This document shows, in pieces, positions 37,063 to 45,624 of a stretch of DNA of 64,000 bases. How positions within the stretch are numbered: position 1 is the stretch's first letter; each line of letters starts with the position of its first letter. Origin of the DNA: Idiomarina loihiensis (GTDB taxonomy: Bacteria; Pseudomonadota; Gammaproteobacteria; Enterobacterales; Alteromonadaceae); assembly GCF_024584785.1 (NCBI RefSeq), contig NZ_CP074112.1, positions 124,001 through 188,000 of the forward strand, in the 5' to 3' direction. The translations under genes were made by a program, and so were the position numbers. Under the pieces are notes generated by a model. It had not been told where the DNA came from. It saw only the letters and a program-made list of their open reading frames with translations, and did not search any database.

Positions 37063-40000
37063 TTAGAAACGATAGCGAACACCAATCTTGGCCTGCCATG
37101 ATGAGCGAGTAGGCTCATAACGGGTAGGCGATTGGTTCAATACGTCCCAGCCGTCGCCACTGTTATATGGCTGACCATAAACGTAACGGCCTTGATCGTC
37201 GATATTAACAGAGGCGATTTGACGCGCGTTATCACCGTAAGGTAAGACGTGCTTTTGGCCTGCATCTTTATCGAACAGAGCAATCAGGTTACGAACGTTG
37301 ATGTAGAACTCGCCCTTATGGCCGTCAACAAAACCTGGAATCTCTTGCGAGAATTTAAAGTCTAGGTTGGTGGTCCACGGAGCACGACGGGTGTTACGTG
37401 GAGCGTAACCGCCAGCATATTGGTCAAGACCAGTTTCTGCTAAGTAACCAGCAAAAGTGTCATAGTCTAAACCGCCGGTGTATACCACGTTCGGGTCATC
37501 GGCACCTGTTGGAATGTACGGCAAGTAACGAGCAGTACTTTCGAAGGTTGATTGGTCACCAAACTTGTTGAAGCGGAAAGTGTCTAGCACATAACCCCAT
37601 GGACGACCTGAGTAACGTTCCCAGAACAAGCCAAAGGTAGAGGTGTAGCCACTGAACAATTCAGTTTTGTAGGTGATATCGGCCATCAAACGGTGTTCAA
37701 CCATGTACGATGCAGTACCGGCTTCAACATTGTTCGGGTCGATAGCAACTGGGTAACGGAAGTTAGATACCGCAGTGCTTGAACTACCTGCTACTGCTTC
37801 TTGTACGTCTTGGTTGGTGTAGCTAGTACGTAAGCTTAAACCGTTGTCCCAAGCTTTACCAAGAGTTGCAGTAAAGATACGGCTGTTACCACCGTCACCA
37901 TTGGTCAACATCAGGTCATAACGCTCAACGCCGTTATCATCGCCTGGAGCCATTGGTTCGTGGTCATCTAATGGATCGTCAACAACATAAATTGGACGGC
38001 CGCCGTCAGCAGTAGTTACCGGGTTACCGTTTTCGTCAAGTAATTGACGACGCGCTAAATCTACCCACTGCACGTCATCTTTACGACGGCTGTAGATGTA
38101 TTCTGCACTCGCAAACCACTCTTCTCCCATGAATGGGATATCGAAGCTTTCGAAATCAACTGCTAAGCTGGCGCGCCAGTCGGTTGGTAACTCGAAGTTT
38201 GGATCGATAGCATTTACGTAACCGTCTTGAGTTAATGATTGTTGTACTAACTCAGGAACAGTCGTTGGGTCTACGTTGTTGCTGTAAACCGAAGATGGCA
38301 AACTGCTGGTATTGAACTGCGAGAATGCCATACCGCTGTTGGTATACGAGTTGGATACCCATACGTTTGGACGACCACCGCCGTAACGACCGAAGCCACC
38401 ACGTACTTTGATATCGTCAGCTGCTTGGTATTTGAAACCAAAGCGCGGCAAAATTAAGTCTTTACCGTCTAAGTTTTCAGTGTTGGCGAAGCCATAACGC
38501 TCAGCGAACAATGGGTTATAAGTTGGCTTATCTTTTGCGAAAATACGCTCGTAACGCACACCAAACGTTAACTCAAGATCCCAAGTAGGAGCCCAAGTGT
38601 CTTGCAGGTATAGCGCTTGATAACCTTGAGTAAAGTCAGCAGCAGCGTCGTTTACGTCACCGGTTAAGCTGCCCGCGTAATAGAAACGGTTAGCAGTTTT
38701 GTTACGGAAGTTATCTAGGCTCCAGAATTCCCATGAACCCAACGCGTTCTGTACGAACAAGTTGTAGATATCAGTAGAAGAGTACTGGTAACCAAATGAC
38801 AACGCGTGGTCGCCAATTAAGTATTCACCGTTTAATTGCAATTCTAGGGTGCTGTTTTCACCATAGTTAGCGTGGCGTGAGTAGTCAGGACCAAAAGTGA
38901 TTTCGTTACGGTCGCCATCTACTTGGACAGTAACAGAACCCATGGTGCGGCCGTTCATTGGCTCTTGCAAAGCTTCAACATCTTTGTACGACAATTTCAT
39001 GTCAGTTGAGAAGTTAGAGCTCCAGTTTGAGTACAGCTGCAACGCGTAAGCATTTAAGGTTTGCTCGTTGTTGTACCAGCTAGAAGATAAAGCTAATGAG
39101 CTATCGCTACCGTAATGGCCACGAATTGAGTTACCTTTGGTAGCCTGATAAGTAAAGGCTGCACGGTGCTCATTGCTGATGTTCCAGTCTAATTTCAACA
39201 ACAATTTTTCGTCGTCTTCTTCAGCTGGCATGTTCCAGTCGCCAAGTTGGCTATCGGTTAAGCCGTATACGTCACGAGCGATAGATAAAACTTCTTCTAA
39301 AGCTTCTTGAGATACATTGGCAATGTTAGATGCATTTGAGCCGATAGGACCACGATACGGGCTTTCTGATTCGCTCGATTTTTCGTAGTTAGCGTAGAAG
39401 AATAAGGTGTCTTCGATGATTGGACCGCCGATACCGATACCGTAGGTTTTCTCATCATAATCTACGTTTGGTACGCCAGAGCCTGGCTCATAAATAGATT
39501 CGCTAGGGTTACCAGCTAAAGAATCGCTAGTGTACTGAACGAATACGGAACCTTTTAATTCGTTGGTACCAGATTTGGTTACCGCGTTAACTTTAGCACC
39601 AGTAAAGTTGCTTTCTTTTGCGCTAAACGGCATCACATCAACGTTAATTTGTGCAATAGCGTCGATTGAAATAGGTGAACCTTGGGTTGGGTAACCGTTG
39701 TTGTTCAAACCGAAATCATCGTTCTGGCCGATACCGTCGATAGTGATTGAGTTGTATTTTGGGTTGTTACCAGCAACAACTAATTGGTCGCCGTCGCCAA
39801 GCTGAGTGGCTAATGGGTTCAAACGAACGATTTCTTTTAAGTCACGGCCGTAAGTAGGCAGTGATTCAATTTGTTCTTGACCAAACGAGCTTGAAGAACC
39901 GTTGTTCATTGAAGCATAGTTGATGGCGCGACCAGTAACGCTGATACGCTCAGCAGCTTGAGTCTCAAGTTGCGCATTCAAACGGTAAGTTTCGCCTAAT

Positions 40001-40308
40001 TTCAGGTAAACTTCTTCGTAGGTGGCGTCACGGTATACGTCTGAGTCTAAGGTTACACGGTAAGGACCGCCAACACGCAGACCACTGGCAATAAATGAAC
40101 CTGATTCGTCAGTCGTTACTTCTAAACGACTGCCTGAAGGCATGTGTTCGATTACTACTTTGGTGTTGGCTGCGCCAGCACCTTGTGGACCGACAATAGA
40201 ACCACGCATTGCTGCAGAGGTATCTTGTGCAATAGCAGTTGCTGAGACTAAGCCCAATGCAACGGCGATAGCACTGGCGGTGCGTGTTAATCGCATAGAT
40301 GTACTCAT
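37063..40308 (-). CDS. Oar-like TonB-dependent receptor 2
   Basis: Outer-membrane receptor of 1081 residues built like its neighbour. It has a signal peptide (cleavage near 28, AIAQ-DT) and a carboxypeptidase-regulatory-like domain (about 30-112). The plug (about 118-255) shows VTGRAINYASMNNGSSSSF and YNSITIDGIGQNDDFGL, and the barrel ends KIGVRYRF. It lacks the plug cysteines of receptor 1 (KYNSIT instead of an Ala-Gly-Cys context, and FTGAKVNAVTKSG), so the two may bind different ligands. It is divergent from the phosphatase-family lipoprotein across a 213-bp gap. The substrate is unknown. Confidence 0.88.
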   Translation of the reverse strand: MSTSMRLTRTASAIAVALGLVSATAIAQDTSAAMRGSIVGPQGAGAANTKVVIEHMPSGSRLEVTTDESGSFIASGLRVGGPYRVTLDSDVYRDATYEEVYLKLGETYRLNAQLETQAAERISVTGRAINYASMNNGSSSSFGQEQIESLPTYGRDLKEIVRLNPLATQLGDGDQLVVAGNNPKYNSITIDGIGQNDDFGLNNNGYPTQGSPISIDAIAQINVDVMPFSAKESNFTGAKVNAVTKSGTNELKGSVFVQYTSDSLAGNPSESIYEPGSGVPNVDYDEKTYGIGIGGPIIEDTLFFYANYEKSSESESPYRGPIGSNASNIANVSQEALEEVLSIARDVYGLTDSQLGDWNMPAEEDDEKLLLKLDWNISNEHRAAFTYQATKGNSIRGHYGSDSSLALSSSWYNNEQTLNAYALQLYSNWSSNFSTDMKLSYKDVEALQEPMNGRTMGSVTVQVDGDRNEITFGPDYSRHANYGENSTLELQLNGEYLIGDHALSFGYQYSSTDIYNLFVQNALGSWEFWSLDNFRNKTANRFYYAGSLTGDVNDAAADFTQGYQALYLQDTWAPTWDLELTFGVRYERIFAKDKPTYNPLFAERYGFANTENLDGKDLILPRFGFKYQAADDIKVRGGFGRYGGGRPNVWVSNSYTNSGMAFSQFNTSSLPSSVYSNNVDPTTVPELVQQSLTQDGYVNAIDPNFELPTDWRASLAVDFESFDIPFMGEEWFASAEYIYSRRKDDVQWVDLARRQLLDENGNPVTTADGGRPIYVVDDPLDDHEPMAPGDDNGVERYDLMLTNGDGGNSRIFTATLGKAWDNGLSLRTSYTNQDVQEAVAGSSSTAVSNFRYPVAIDPNNVEAGTASYMVEHRLMADITYKTELFSGYTSTFGLFWERYSGRPWGYVLDTFRFNKFGDQSTFESTARYLPYIPTGADDPNVVYTGGLDYDTFAGYLAETGLDQYAGGYAPRNTRRAPWTTNLDFKFSQEIPGFVDGHKGEFYINVRNLIALFDKDAGQKHVLPYGDNARQIASVNIDDQGRYVYGQPYNSGDGWDVLNQSPTRYEPTRSSWQAKIGVRYRF

Positions 40309-40394
40309 CTTTATTTCCTGGGTTGGTTGCTTTTAATAAAAATCGAGTTAAGGCATAACCGCTTGTTTTGACGCCTTAATGACATTCGTGCGCA

Positions 40395-40428
40395 TTTATA
40401 GCACGCAGATATGTCAAAAATGTGACAA
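40395..40428 (-). promoter_or_regulatory. PhoB-box promoter of Oar-like receptor 2
   Basis: On the minus strand TTGTCAC-ATTT-TTGACAT (40428 down to 40411) is followed by exactly 10 bp and a strong -10, TATAAA (40400-40395). The core is nearly symmetric and could also be read rightward toward the lipoprotein gene, but on that side the -10 position (AATTTT) is poor. Confidence 0.75.
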
Positions 40429-40521
40429 TATTTTACGCAATTTTCTTTTCAATTGCATCGTTAAATTAGAACCTTTATTGTTTTTATTTGTCTCAGTTCT
40501 CCCACTAACGGAAATCATCAA

Positions 40522-41730
40522 GTGAAAAAGTCAATCTTAGTGCCTGTTATAGCGGCATTTGCAGTAGTTTTGACCGGATGTGATATGGCCAAACCAGAAC
40601 CTGTTGAACCGGTAAGCTTACGCGTGGCAACCTTCAATGTCAGTATGGATGCTTCCAATTATCTACCGAACGACAAATTGGTCGCGGAAGGGGCCGGTGC
40701 ATTAACCCATGCGCTTGCTGCCCAACATCCACAAATTCAAGCAATAGCCGAGATCATTCAACATGTTCGGCCTGATATTTTGGTACTCAATGAATTTGAC
40801 TATGTGCCAGCTGAGCAAGGCATAGAGGTATTCTTAAAAGACTATCTGGCGCATAGCCAGCGTGGTGAGTCTCCGATCGATTATCCATACTATTTCATTG
40901 CCCCAGTGAATACCGGTGAACCAAGCCCCTTTGACTTGGATCAAGATGGCCATGCTAGCGGTGTAGGCAACGATGCTTGGGCGTATGGCAATTATCCAGG
41001 ACAATACGGGATGGTGGTGCTGTCAAAGTATCCTCTTGCGGATGATGCGATTCGTACGTTTCGCAATTTCAAATGGAAGGATATGCCGGGCGCGCTGCAG
41101 CCGCTTAAACCCGGAACTCAAGAATCTTGGTACCCAGCCGAAGCTTGGCAAGAGTTTCCGTTAAGCTCGAAGTCTCATTGGGATGTGCCGGTTATGGTCG
41201 GTGATTTTGCGTTGCACCTATTGGTGAGCCATCCTACGCCGCCGGTGTTCGACGGGCCTGAAGATCGAAACGGCCGTCGCAATCATGACGAAATCAGATT
41301 CTGGGCTGATTACCTCCAGCCGCACCTCAGTGATTACATCTACGACGATCAGGGTCGCAGCGGCGGTTTAGCTCCACAACAGCGGTTTGTGGTAGCGGGC
41401 GATTTAAATGCGTCAGTGGAGAGCACCGATAATTATCCTGGCACTATTGCGCAGCTGTTGCAGCACCCGGCGGTTCAAGCAGAGCCCACGCCAACCAGTG
41501 CTGGCGGCAGCGCTCACACCCCGAACAATCCTCATGCCGCAACTCATACGGCCGGATGGCGTAAGCGCGCTGATTACGTGCTGCCATCAGTTTACGGTAC
41601 GCGGGTAATTCAAAGTGGCGTGTTTTGGCCGACAGTAGGACAACCCAAGGCAGATTTAGTGAGTGAACGGCAACGCTCTTCAGACCATCGATTAGTTTGG
41701 GTGGATCTGCAACTTATTGCCGCAGAATGA
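40522..41730 (+). CDS. Endonuclease/exonuclease/phosphatase-family lipoprotein
   Basis: Predicted metal-dependent phosphoesterase anchored in the periplasm. The lipoprotein signal ends VLTGC (Cys20). Asp21 at +2 is the inner-membrane retention signal under the E. coli rule. EEP-fold residues are Asn39 (TFNVS), Glu91 (LNEFD), His237 (VSHPT), Asp294 and Asn296 (GDLNAS) and Asp388-His389 (SSDHR). A DLDQDG loop at 138-143 resembles a calcium-binding DxDxDG site. The start is GTG at 40522. Next to phoBR and a Pho-type receptor it is probably a phosphatase or phosphodiesterase for scavenging; this is inference, and nuclease activity is equally possible. A weak promoter (TTGCAT 40453, TATTGT 40476) lies upstream. 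Confidence 0.75.
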   Translation: MKKSILVPVIAAFAVVLTGCDMAKPEPVEPVSLRVATFNVSMDASNYLPNDKLVAEGAGALTHALAAQHPQIQAIAEIIQHVRPDILVLNEFDYVPAEQGIEVFLKDYLAHSQRGESPIDYPYYFIAPVNTGEPSPFDLDQDGHASGVGNDAWAYGNYPGQYGMVVLSKYPLADDAIRTFRNFKWKDMPGALQPLKPGTQESWYPAEAWQEFPLSSKSHWDVPVMVGDFALHLLVSHPTPPVFDGPEDRNGRRNHDEIRFWADYLQPHLSDYIYDDQGRSGGLAPQQRFVVAGDLNASVESTDNYPGTIAQLLQHPAVQAEPTPTSAGGSAHTPNNPHAATHTAGWRKRADYVLPSVYGTRVIQSGVFWPTVGQPKADLVSERQRSSDHRLVWVDLQLIAAE

Positions 41731-41735
41731 AATAA

Positions 41736-41788
41736 ATGTCATCTATTTGCAGCATTTTCATAAAAGTGTCATAAAGTATCTGAATAAT
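41736..41788 (+). promoter_or_regulatory. PhoB-box promoter of phoBR
   Basis: TTTTCAT-AAAA-GTGTCAT (41755-41772) is followed by 10 bp and AATAAT (41783-41788). Two further half-sites, ATGTCAT (41736) and TTGCAGC (41747), lie upstream in 11-bp phase with each other. This fits autoregulation of phoB, which is established in E. coli. Confidence 0.75.
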
Positions 41789-41819
41789 TGGCGCTGTTGG
41801 AAAATAACAGGTAACGCAC

Positions 41820-42506
41820 ATGTCTAGAAAGATACTGATTGTTGAAGATGAAGCTCCGATTCGCGAGATGCTGAGCTTCGTCATGGAGCAGCACGGCTAT
41901 CAAGCTGTGGAGGCGGGTGACTACCAAACAGCCCTAGAAAAAGTGGTTGAGCCCTTCCCTGATATGATTTTGCTGGATTGGATGATTCCTGGTGGGTCTG
42001 GTATTCAGTTAGCGAAAAAGCTAAAAGGCGATGATTTTACCCGCTCGATCCCGATCATCATGCTAACGGCACGAGGCGAAGAAGAAGATAAAGTACGTGG
42101 GTTAGAGGTGGGTGCCGATGACTACATGACTAAACCTTTCTCGCCAAAAGAGTTAATGGCCCGCATGCGGGCGGTGTTCCGCCGTGTCGCGCCAACTGCG
42201 TTAGATGAGCCGCTCGAGGTAGAACATTTGAAGTTAGACCCAGTATCGCATCGCGTGAGTGCTTTTAATGACCGTTTAGAAATGGGCCCCACCGAGTTTA
42301 AATTACTGCACTTTTTTATGACTCATCCAGAACGGGTTTATAGCCGTGAGCAACTGCTAGACCATGTGTGGGGCACCAACGTTTATGTCGAAGACAGAAC
42401 CGTTGATGTGCATATACGACGTTTGCGCAAAGCGTTAGAATTGCATGGTCATGATCGCCTCATTCAAACCGTACGGGGCGTCGGTTATCGGTTTTCAAAA
42501 AACTAA
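41820..42506 (+). CDS. phoB: Phosphate regulon response regulator PhoB
   Basis: OmpR-family transcription factor activated by PhoR under phosphate starvation; it binds Pho boxes as a dimer. The receiver domain has Asp10, Glu11, the phospho-acceptor Asp53 (LLDWMIPG) and Lys105 (TKPFSP). The C-terminal winged helix ends VQT-like VRGVGYRFS. The 228 residues match E. coli PhoB (229). It lies 28 bp upstream of phoR. Confidence 0.96.
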   Translation: MSRKILIVEDEAPIREMLSFVMEQHGYQAVEAGDYQTALEKVVEPFPDMILLDWMIPGGSGIQLAKKLKGDDFTRSIPIIMLTARGEEEDKVRGLEVGADDYMTKPFSPKELMARMRAVFRRVAPTALDEPLEVEHLKLDPVSHRVSAFNDRLEMGPTEFKLLHFFMTHPERVYSREQLLDHVWGTNVYVEDRTVDVHIRRLRKALELHGHDRLIQTVRGVGYRFSKN

Positions 42507-42534
42507 ACAGCGATAAACAAGCGGATGCGCACCA

Positions 42535-43836
42535 ATGGATAGACGCTACTCGGTTTTCTTTATTCTACGGGGCTTACTGTGGTATGTGCTGCCGTTAGCG
42601 GTCGTTGGTGCGTTGTTTGATGTGTTTTGGCCATTGATGGCCATCGCTTTGTTTATGCTGGTGGCTTGGCATTATTATTATCAATACAAATTGGTGGATT
42701 GGCTGTGGCATCGACGCACCTTGTTACCGCCAAATGCTCCCGGCAGCTGGAGCTATATCTACGATGGCATTTATCGAACCCAGCGTCGTAGTCAGCAACG
42801 CCGCCGCGCCCTCGCTAGGTTACTGCGCCGTTTTCGTGAAGCCTCAGAAGCCATACCCGATGCTGCTATAGTGTTTCGTAAAGATGGTAGCCTCATTTGG
42901 TGTAACAAGTTAGCGCAATTCTATTTCGGCCTGAAATGGCCGGCCGATACCGGTATCCGTTTACCTAACTTAATTCGTCATCCTGAGTTTGTTGCTTATT
43001 TGCAAGCAGGCAAGTTCAACGAAGATATGCACCTTGCCTCGCCTGTTCGTGAAGAAGTTGAGTTAGAAGTTCGCATCATGCCGTACAGTGATGATCAGTA
43101 CTTACTGATGGCGCGCGATGTAACTCAAATTAAGCGCTTAGAACAGATGCGTAAAGAATTTGTCGCAAACGTATCGCACGAACTAAAAACGCCACTGACC
43201 GTATTGCAAGGTTATCTCGAGATGCTTGAGCAACCAGAGGCAATGCCGCCAGCCATGCTTAGTAAAGCTGTACGAGACATGGACGCGCAAAGTACGCGCA
43301 TGCGCAACCTAGTTGACCAATTGTTATCGATGTCGCGCTTAGATGTTCATCGGACGGATATTTTTGAGCGCAAAGTGGATGTTCCAGCCATTTTTCGGCA
43401 GCTAAAACTCGATGCCGAACGTCTTAATCAAGACAAGCAGCACAGCATCGAATTTGATATCGCAGAGGTGAGCATGTTTGGCATTGATGATGAGATGCGC
43501 AGCGCCTTTGCCAATCTAGTCACCAATGCTATTCATTACACCCCACCGGGCGGGCACATCAAAGTGCGTTGGCAGCCAGTGGCTAACAGCATGGAGTTTA
43601 GTGTTACTGATAATGGTCCTGGGATTGGTGGTGAACATATCCCGCGTTTAACCGAGCGCTTTTATCGAGTAGACAAAGATCGTAATAGCAAAAAGGGTGG
43701 TTCAGGGCTAGGTTTAGCCATAGTGCAGCAAGTGCTTGAGCATCATCACAGTAAGCTTCAAATAGATTCGCAGCTAGGGCGAGGGTCTAAGTTCTGGTTT
43801 CGGATTTCAGAAGAGCTTGTCATAAAATCATCATAA
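42535..43836 (+). CDS. phoR: Phosphate regulon sensor kinase PhoR
   Basis: Inner-membrane kinase and phosphatase of PhoB. Two close hydrophobic segments span about 8-46 with almost no periplasmic loop, as in PhoR, which senses through Pst and PhoU. A charged linker and PAS domain (about 105-200) follow. The H box is FVANVSHELKTPLTVL with His215. The ATPase domain shows NLVTNAIHYTPPGG, DNGPGIG and GGSGLGLAIV. Length is 433. Confidence 0.95.
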   Translation: MDRRYSVFFILRGLLWYVLPLAVVGALFDVFWPLMAIALFMLVAWHYYYQYKLVDWLWHRRTLLPPNAPGSWSYIYDGIYRTQRRSQQRRRALARLLRRFREASEAIPDAAIVFRKDGSLIWCNKLAQFYFGLKWPADTGIRLPNLIRHPEFVAYLQAGKFNEDMHLASPVREEVELEVRIMPYSDDQYLLMARDVTQIKRLEQMRKEFVANVSHELKTPLTVLQGYLEMLEQPEAMPPAMLSKAVRDMDAQSTRMRNLVDQLLSMSRLDVHRTDIFERKVDVPAIFRQLKLDAERLNQDKQHSIEFDIAEVSMFGIDDEMRSAFANLVTNAIHYTPPGGHIKVRWQPVANSMEFSVTDNGPGIGGEHIPRLTERFYRVDKDRNSKKGGSGLGLAIVQQVLEHHHSKLQIDSQLGRGSKFWFRISEELVIKSS

Positions 43837-43881
43837 TTTCGTCATACTTGTCATTAAACTGTCACATTGACGACTTAAACT
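43817..43881 (+). promoter_or_regulatory. PhoB-box array and promoter of pstS
   Basis: Five half-sites: TTGTCAT (43817), TCATCAT (43828) and TCGTCAT (43839) in 11-bp phase, then TTGTCAT (43848) and CTGTCAC (43859), also 11 bp apart. From the last one, 10 bp lead to TAAACT (43876-43881). The array begins inside the last codons of phoR. Confidence 0.8.
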
Positions 43882-43955
43882 CTCCGGTATGAACTCAATA
43901 AACGAGTCTGACTTAGGTCGACTATGATGAATACAAGACAACTCTCGGAGTTATT

Positions 43956-44927
43956 ATGAAGCTTAAATCTGCAATGATTGCCCTCAGCCTTAGCGCTGTA
44001 GTGAGTGCTGGAGCTTACGCACAAAAAGCCACAGATAATCTGCCTGAATATGAAAAAGTAAGTGGCCTATCAGGCAACTTATCATCGGTAGGGTCAGATA
44101 CGTTGGCGAACATGATGACCTTTTGGTCGGAAGAGTTTAAGCGCATGTACCCTAATGTAAACATGCAAATTCAAGCGGCCGGATCTTCTACTGCACCACC
44201 AGCGCTGACTGAAGGTACTTCAAACTTTGGCCCTATGAGCCGTGCTATGAAGGCGAAAGAAATCGAGGCCTTTGAAAAACGTCATGGCTACAAGCCAACC
44301 CCAGTGCGCGTTGCTATCGATGCGCTAGCGGTGTTTGCGCACAAAGATAACCCGATTGAAGGTTTAACTATTGCTCAAGTTGATGCGATTTTCTCAAGCA
44401 CTCGTTTATGTGGTGCCAACGAAGAAGTTCGCCGTTGGGGCGACCTAGGTTTAACTGGCAGCTGGGTGAACCGTGATTTGCAAATTTACGGTCGTAACTC
44501 AGTATCGGGAACCTACGGCTACTTCAAAGAGGTTGCCTTATGTGATGGCGACTTCCGCAATAACGTTAATGAGCAACCAGGTTCTGCGTCGGTAGTACAA
44601 TCGGTATCAACATCGCTTAATGCCATTGGCTACTCAGGTATTGGTTACATGACCTCTGGTGTTAAAACGGTGCCTTTAGCTGTTGAAGAAGGCAGCGAAT
44701 ATGTGGATGCAACCACTGAAAATGCATTAGCCGGTAAATATCCGTTAGCACGCTTCTTGTATGTTTATGTCAACAAGCATCCAAACAAGCCGCTTGACCC
44801 AGCAACCGCCGAATTCTTAAAAATGGTTCTATCTAAGCAAGGCCAAGAAATCGTTGATAAAGACGGGTACATTCCAGTACCACGTGTGGTGGTAGAGCAA
44901 GAACTTGAGCGTTTAGGCTTAAATTAA
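43956..44927 (+). CDS. pstS: Phosphate ABC transporter substrate-binding protein
   Basis: Periplasmic phosphate-binding protein of 323 residues with a signal peptide (cleavage near 22, AYAQ). Binding-site segments are [10 protein letters not shown] near 46-55, [23 protein letters not shown] near 71-93, and [12 protein letters not shown] near 174-185. It is the PstS form common in marine gammaproteobacteria and differs from E. coli PstS. It has its own terminator, so it is a separate transcript from pstCAB, which starts about 1.8 kb downstream. Confidence 0.92.
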   Translation: MKLKSAMIALSLSAVVSAGAYAQKATDNLPEYEKVSGLSGNLSSVGSDTLANMMTFWSEEFKRMYPNVNMQIQAAGSSTAPPALTEGTSNFGPMSRAMKAKEIEAFEKRHGYKPTPVRVAIDALAVFAHKDNPIEGLTIAQVDAIFSSTRLCGANEEVRRWGDLGLTGSWVNRDLQIYGRNSVSGTYGYFKEVALCDGDFRNNVNEQPGSASVVQSVSTSLNAIGYSGIGYMTSGVKTVPLAVEEGSEYVDATTENALAGKYPLARFLYVYVNKHPNKPLDPATAEFLKMVLSKQGQEIVDKDGYIPVPRVVVEQELERLGLN

Positions 44928-44940
44928 GCATTGCCCAAAA

Positions 44941-44970
44941 ATCCCTCAGCCAAGGCTGGGGGATTTTTTT
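44941..44970 (+). terminator. Terminator of pstS
   Basis: An 11-bp stem (44941-44951 with 44954-44964, arms ATCCCTCAGCC and GGCTGGGGGAT, one G-T wobble) is followed by a run of seven T at 44964-44970. Confidence 0.9.
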
Positions 44971-44992
44971 ATGTCCGTAACAAAACTCCCTT

Positions 44993-45439
44993 TTAAATGG
45001 AAAGGTTACGCATGATGGGTTGCTGCAGAGAGATTAACGTTTCAGTGGCTTGAACTTCCGCGATGGCCTGAATTTTATTGATCAATAAATCTTGCAGTTC
45101 GCTGATGGATGGCACCATCACTTTAATAAAAATACTGTATTGGCCTGTGGTGTAGTGCGCTTCCACCACCTCCGGTAAAGCCTGTAATTGCTTTAATGCG
45201 CTTGGGTAATCGCCTGCTTTAGCTAAATTAATACCAATAAAGCAACAAACATCAAAGCCCAACTGTTTGGCATTAACATGCACGTGAGTGCCACTAATAA
45301 TGCCGGCTTGGCGCATTTTTTCAACGCGTACGTGCACCGTTGCAGGGCTCACCTGTTGCTGCTTAGCGATTTCCGCATAACTGGTTTTGGCGTTCTGTTG
45401 CAAAGTACGCAAGATGTCTTTGTCTAAATTGTCGATCAT
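44993..45439 (-). CDS. asnC: Lrp/AsnC-family regulator AsnC
   Basis: Transcription regulator that in E. coli activates asnA in response to asparagine. The 148 residues have an N-terminal helix-turn-helix (about 5-55, SYAEIAKQQQVSPATVHVRVEKM) and a C-terminal ligand-binding RAM domain (YTTGQYSIFIKVM, ETLISLQQPIMR). These strings track E. coli AsnC closely. It is divergent from asnA, as in E. coli, but the pair here sits inside the pst locus. Confidence 0.92.
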   Translation of the reverse strand: MIDNLDKDILRTLQQNAKTSYAEIAKQQQVSPATVHVRVEKMRQAGIISGTHVHVNAKQLGFDVCCFIGINLAKAGDYPSALKQLQALPEVVEAHYTTGQYSIFIKVMVPSISELQDLLINKIQAIAEVQATETLISLQQPIMRNLSI

Positions 45440-45491
45440 TTATTTGGCTCTTAGTTAAAGTATGCAATATTAGATAATATCTATTAAAAAT

Positions 45492-45540
45492 GGCTTTTAA
45501 TCAATGCTATCTATCACCTAATGCAACTTTGATTAAAGGC
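45492..45540. promoter_or_regulatory. Inverted repeat in the asnC/asnA divergent promoter region
   Basis: GGCTTTTAATCAA (45492-45504) and TTGATTAAAGGC (45529-45540) form an imperfect inverted repeat in an AT-rich gap. It is a plausible AsnC operator by position only. Confidence 0.4.
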
Positions 45541-45624
45541 TATTGAGCTTTGTGAGTTTTGTGGTGATTATTGTTTACCTCTCTCATACTTAGCCGAAGG
45601 GTTAATGTAACTAGGATAAATAAA

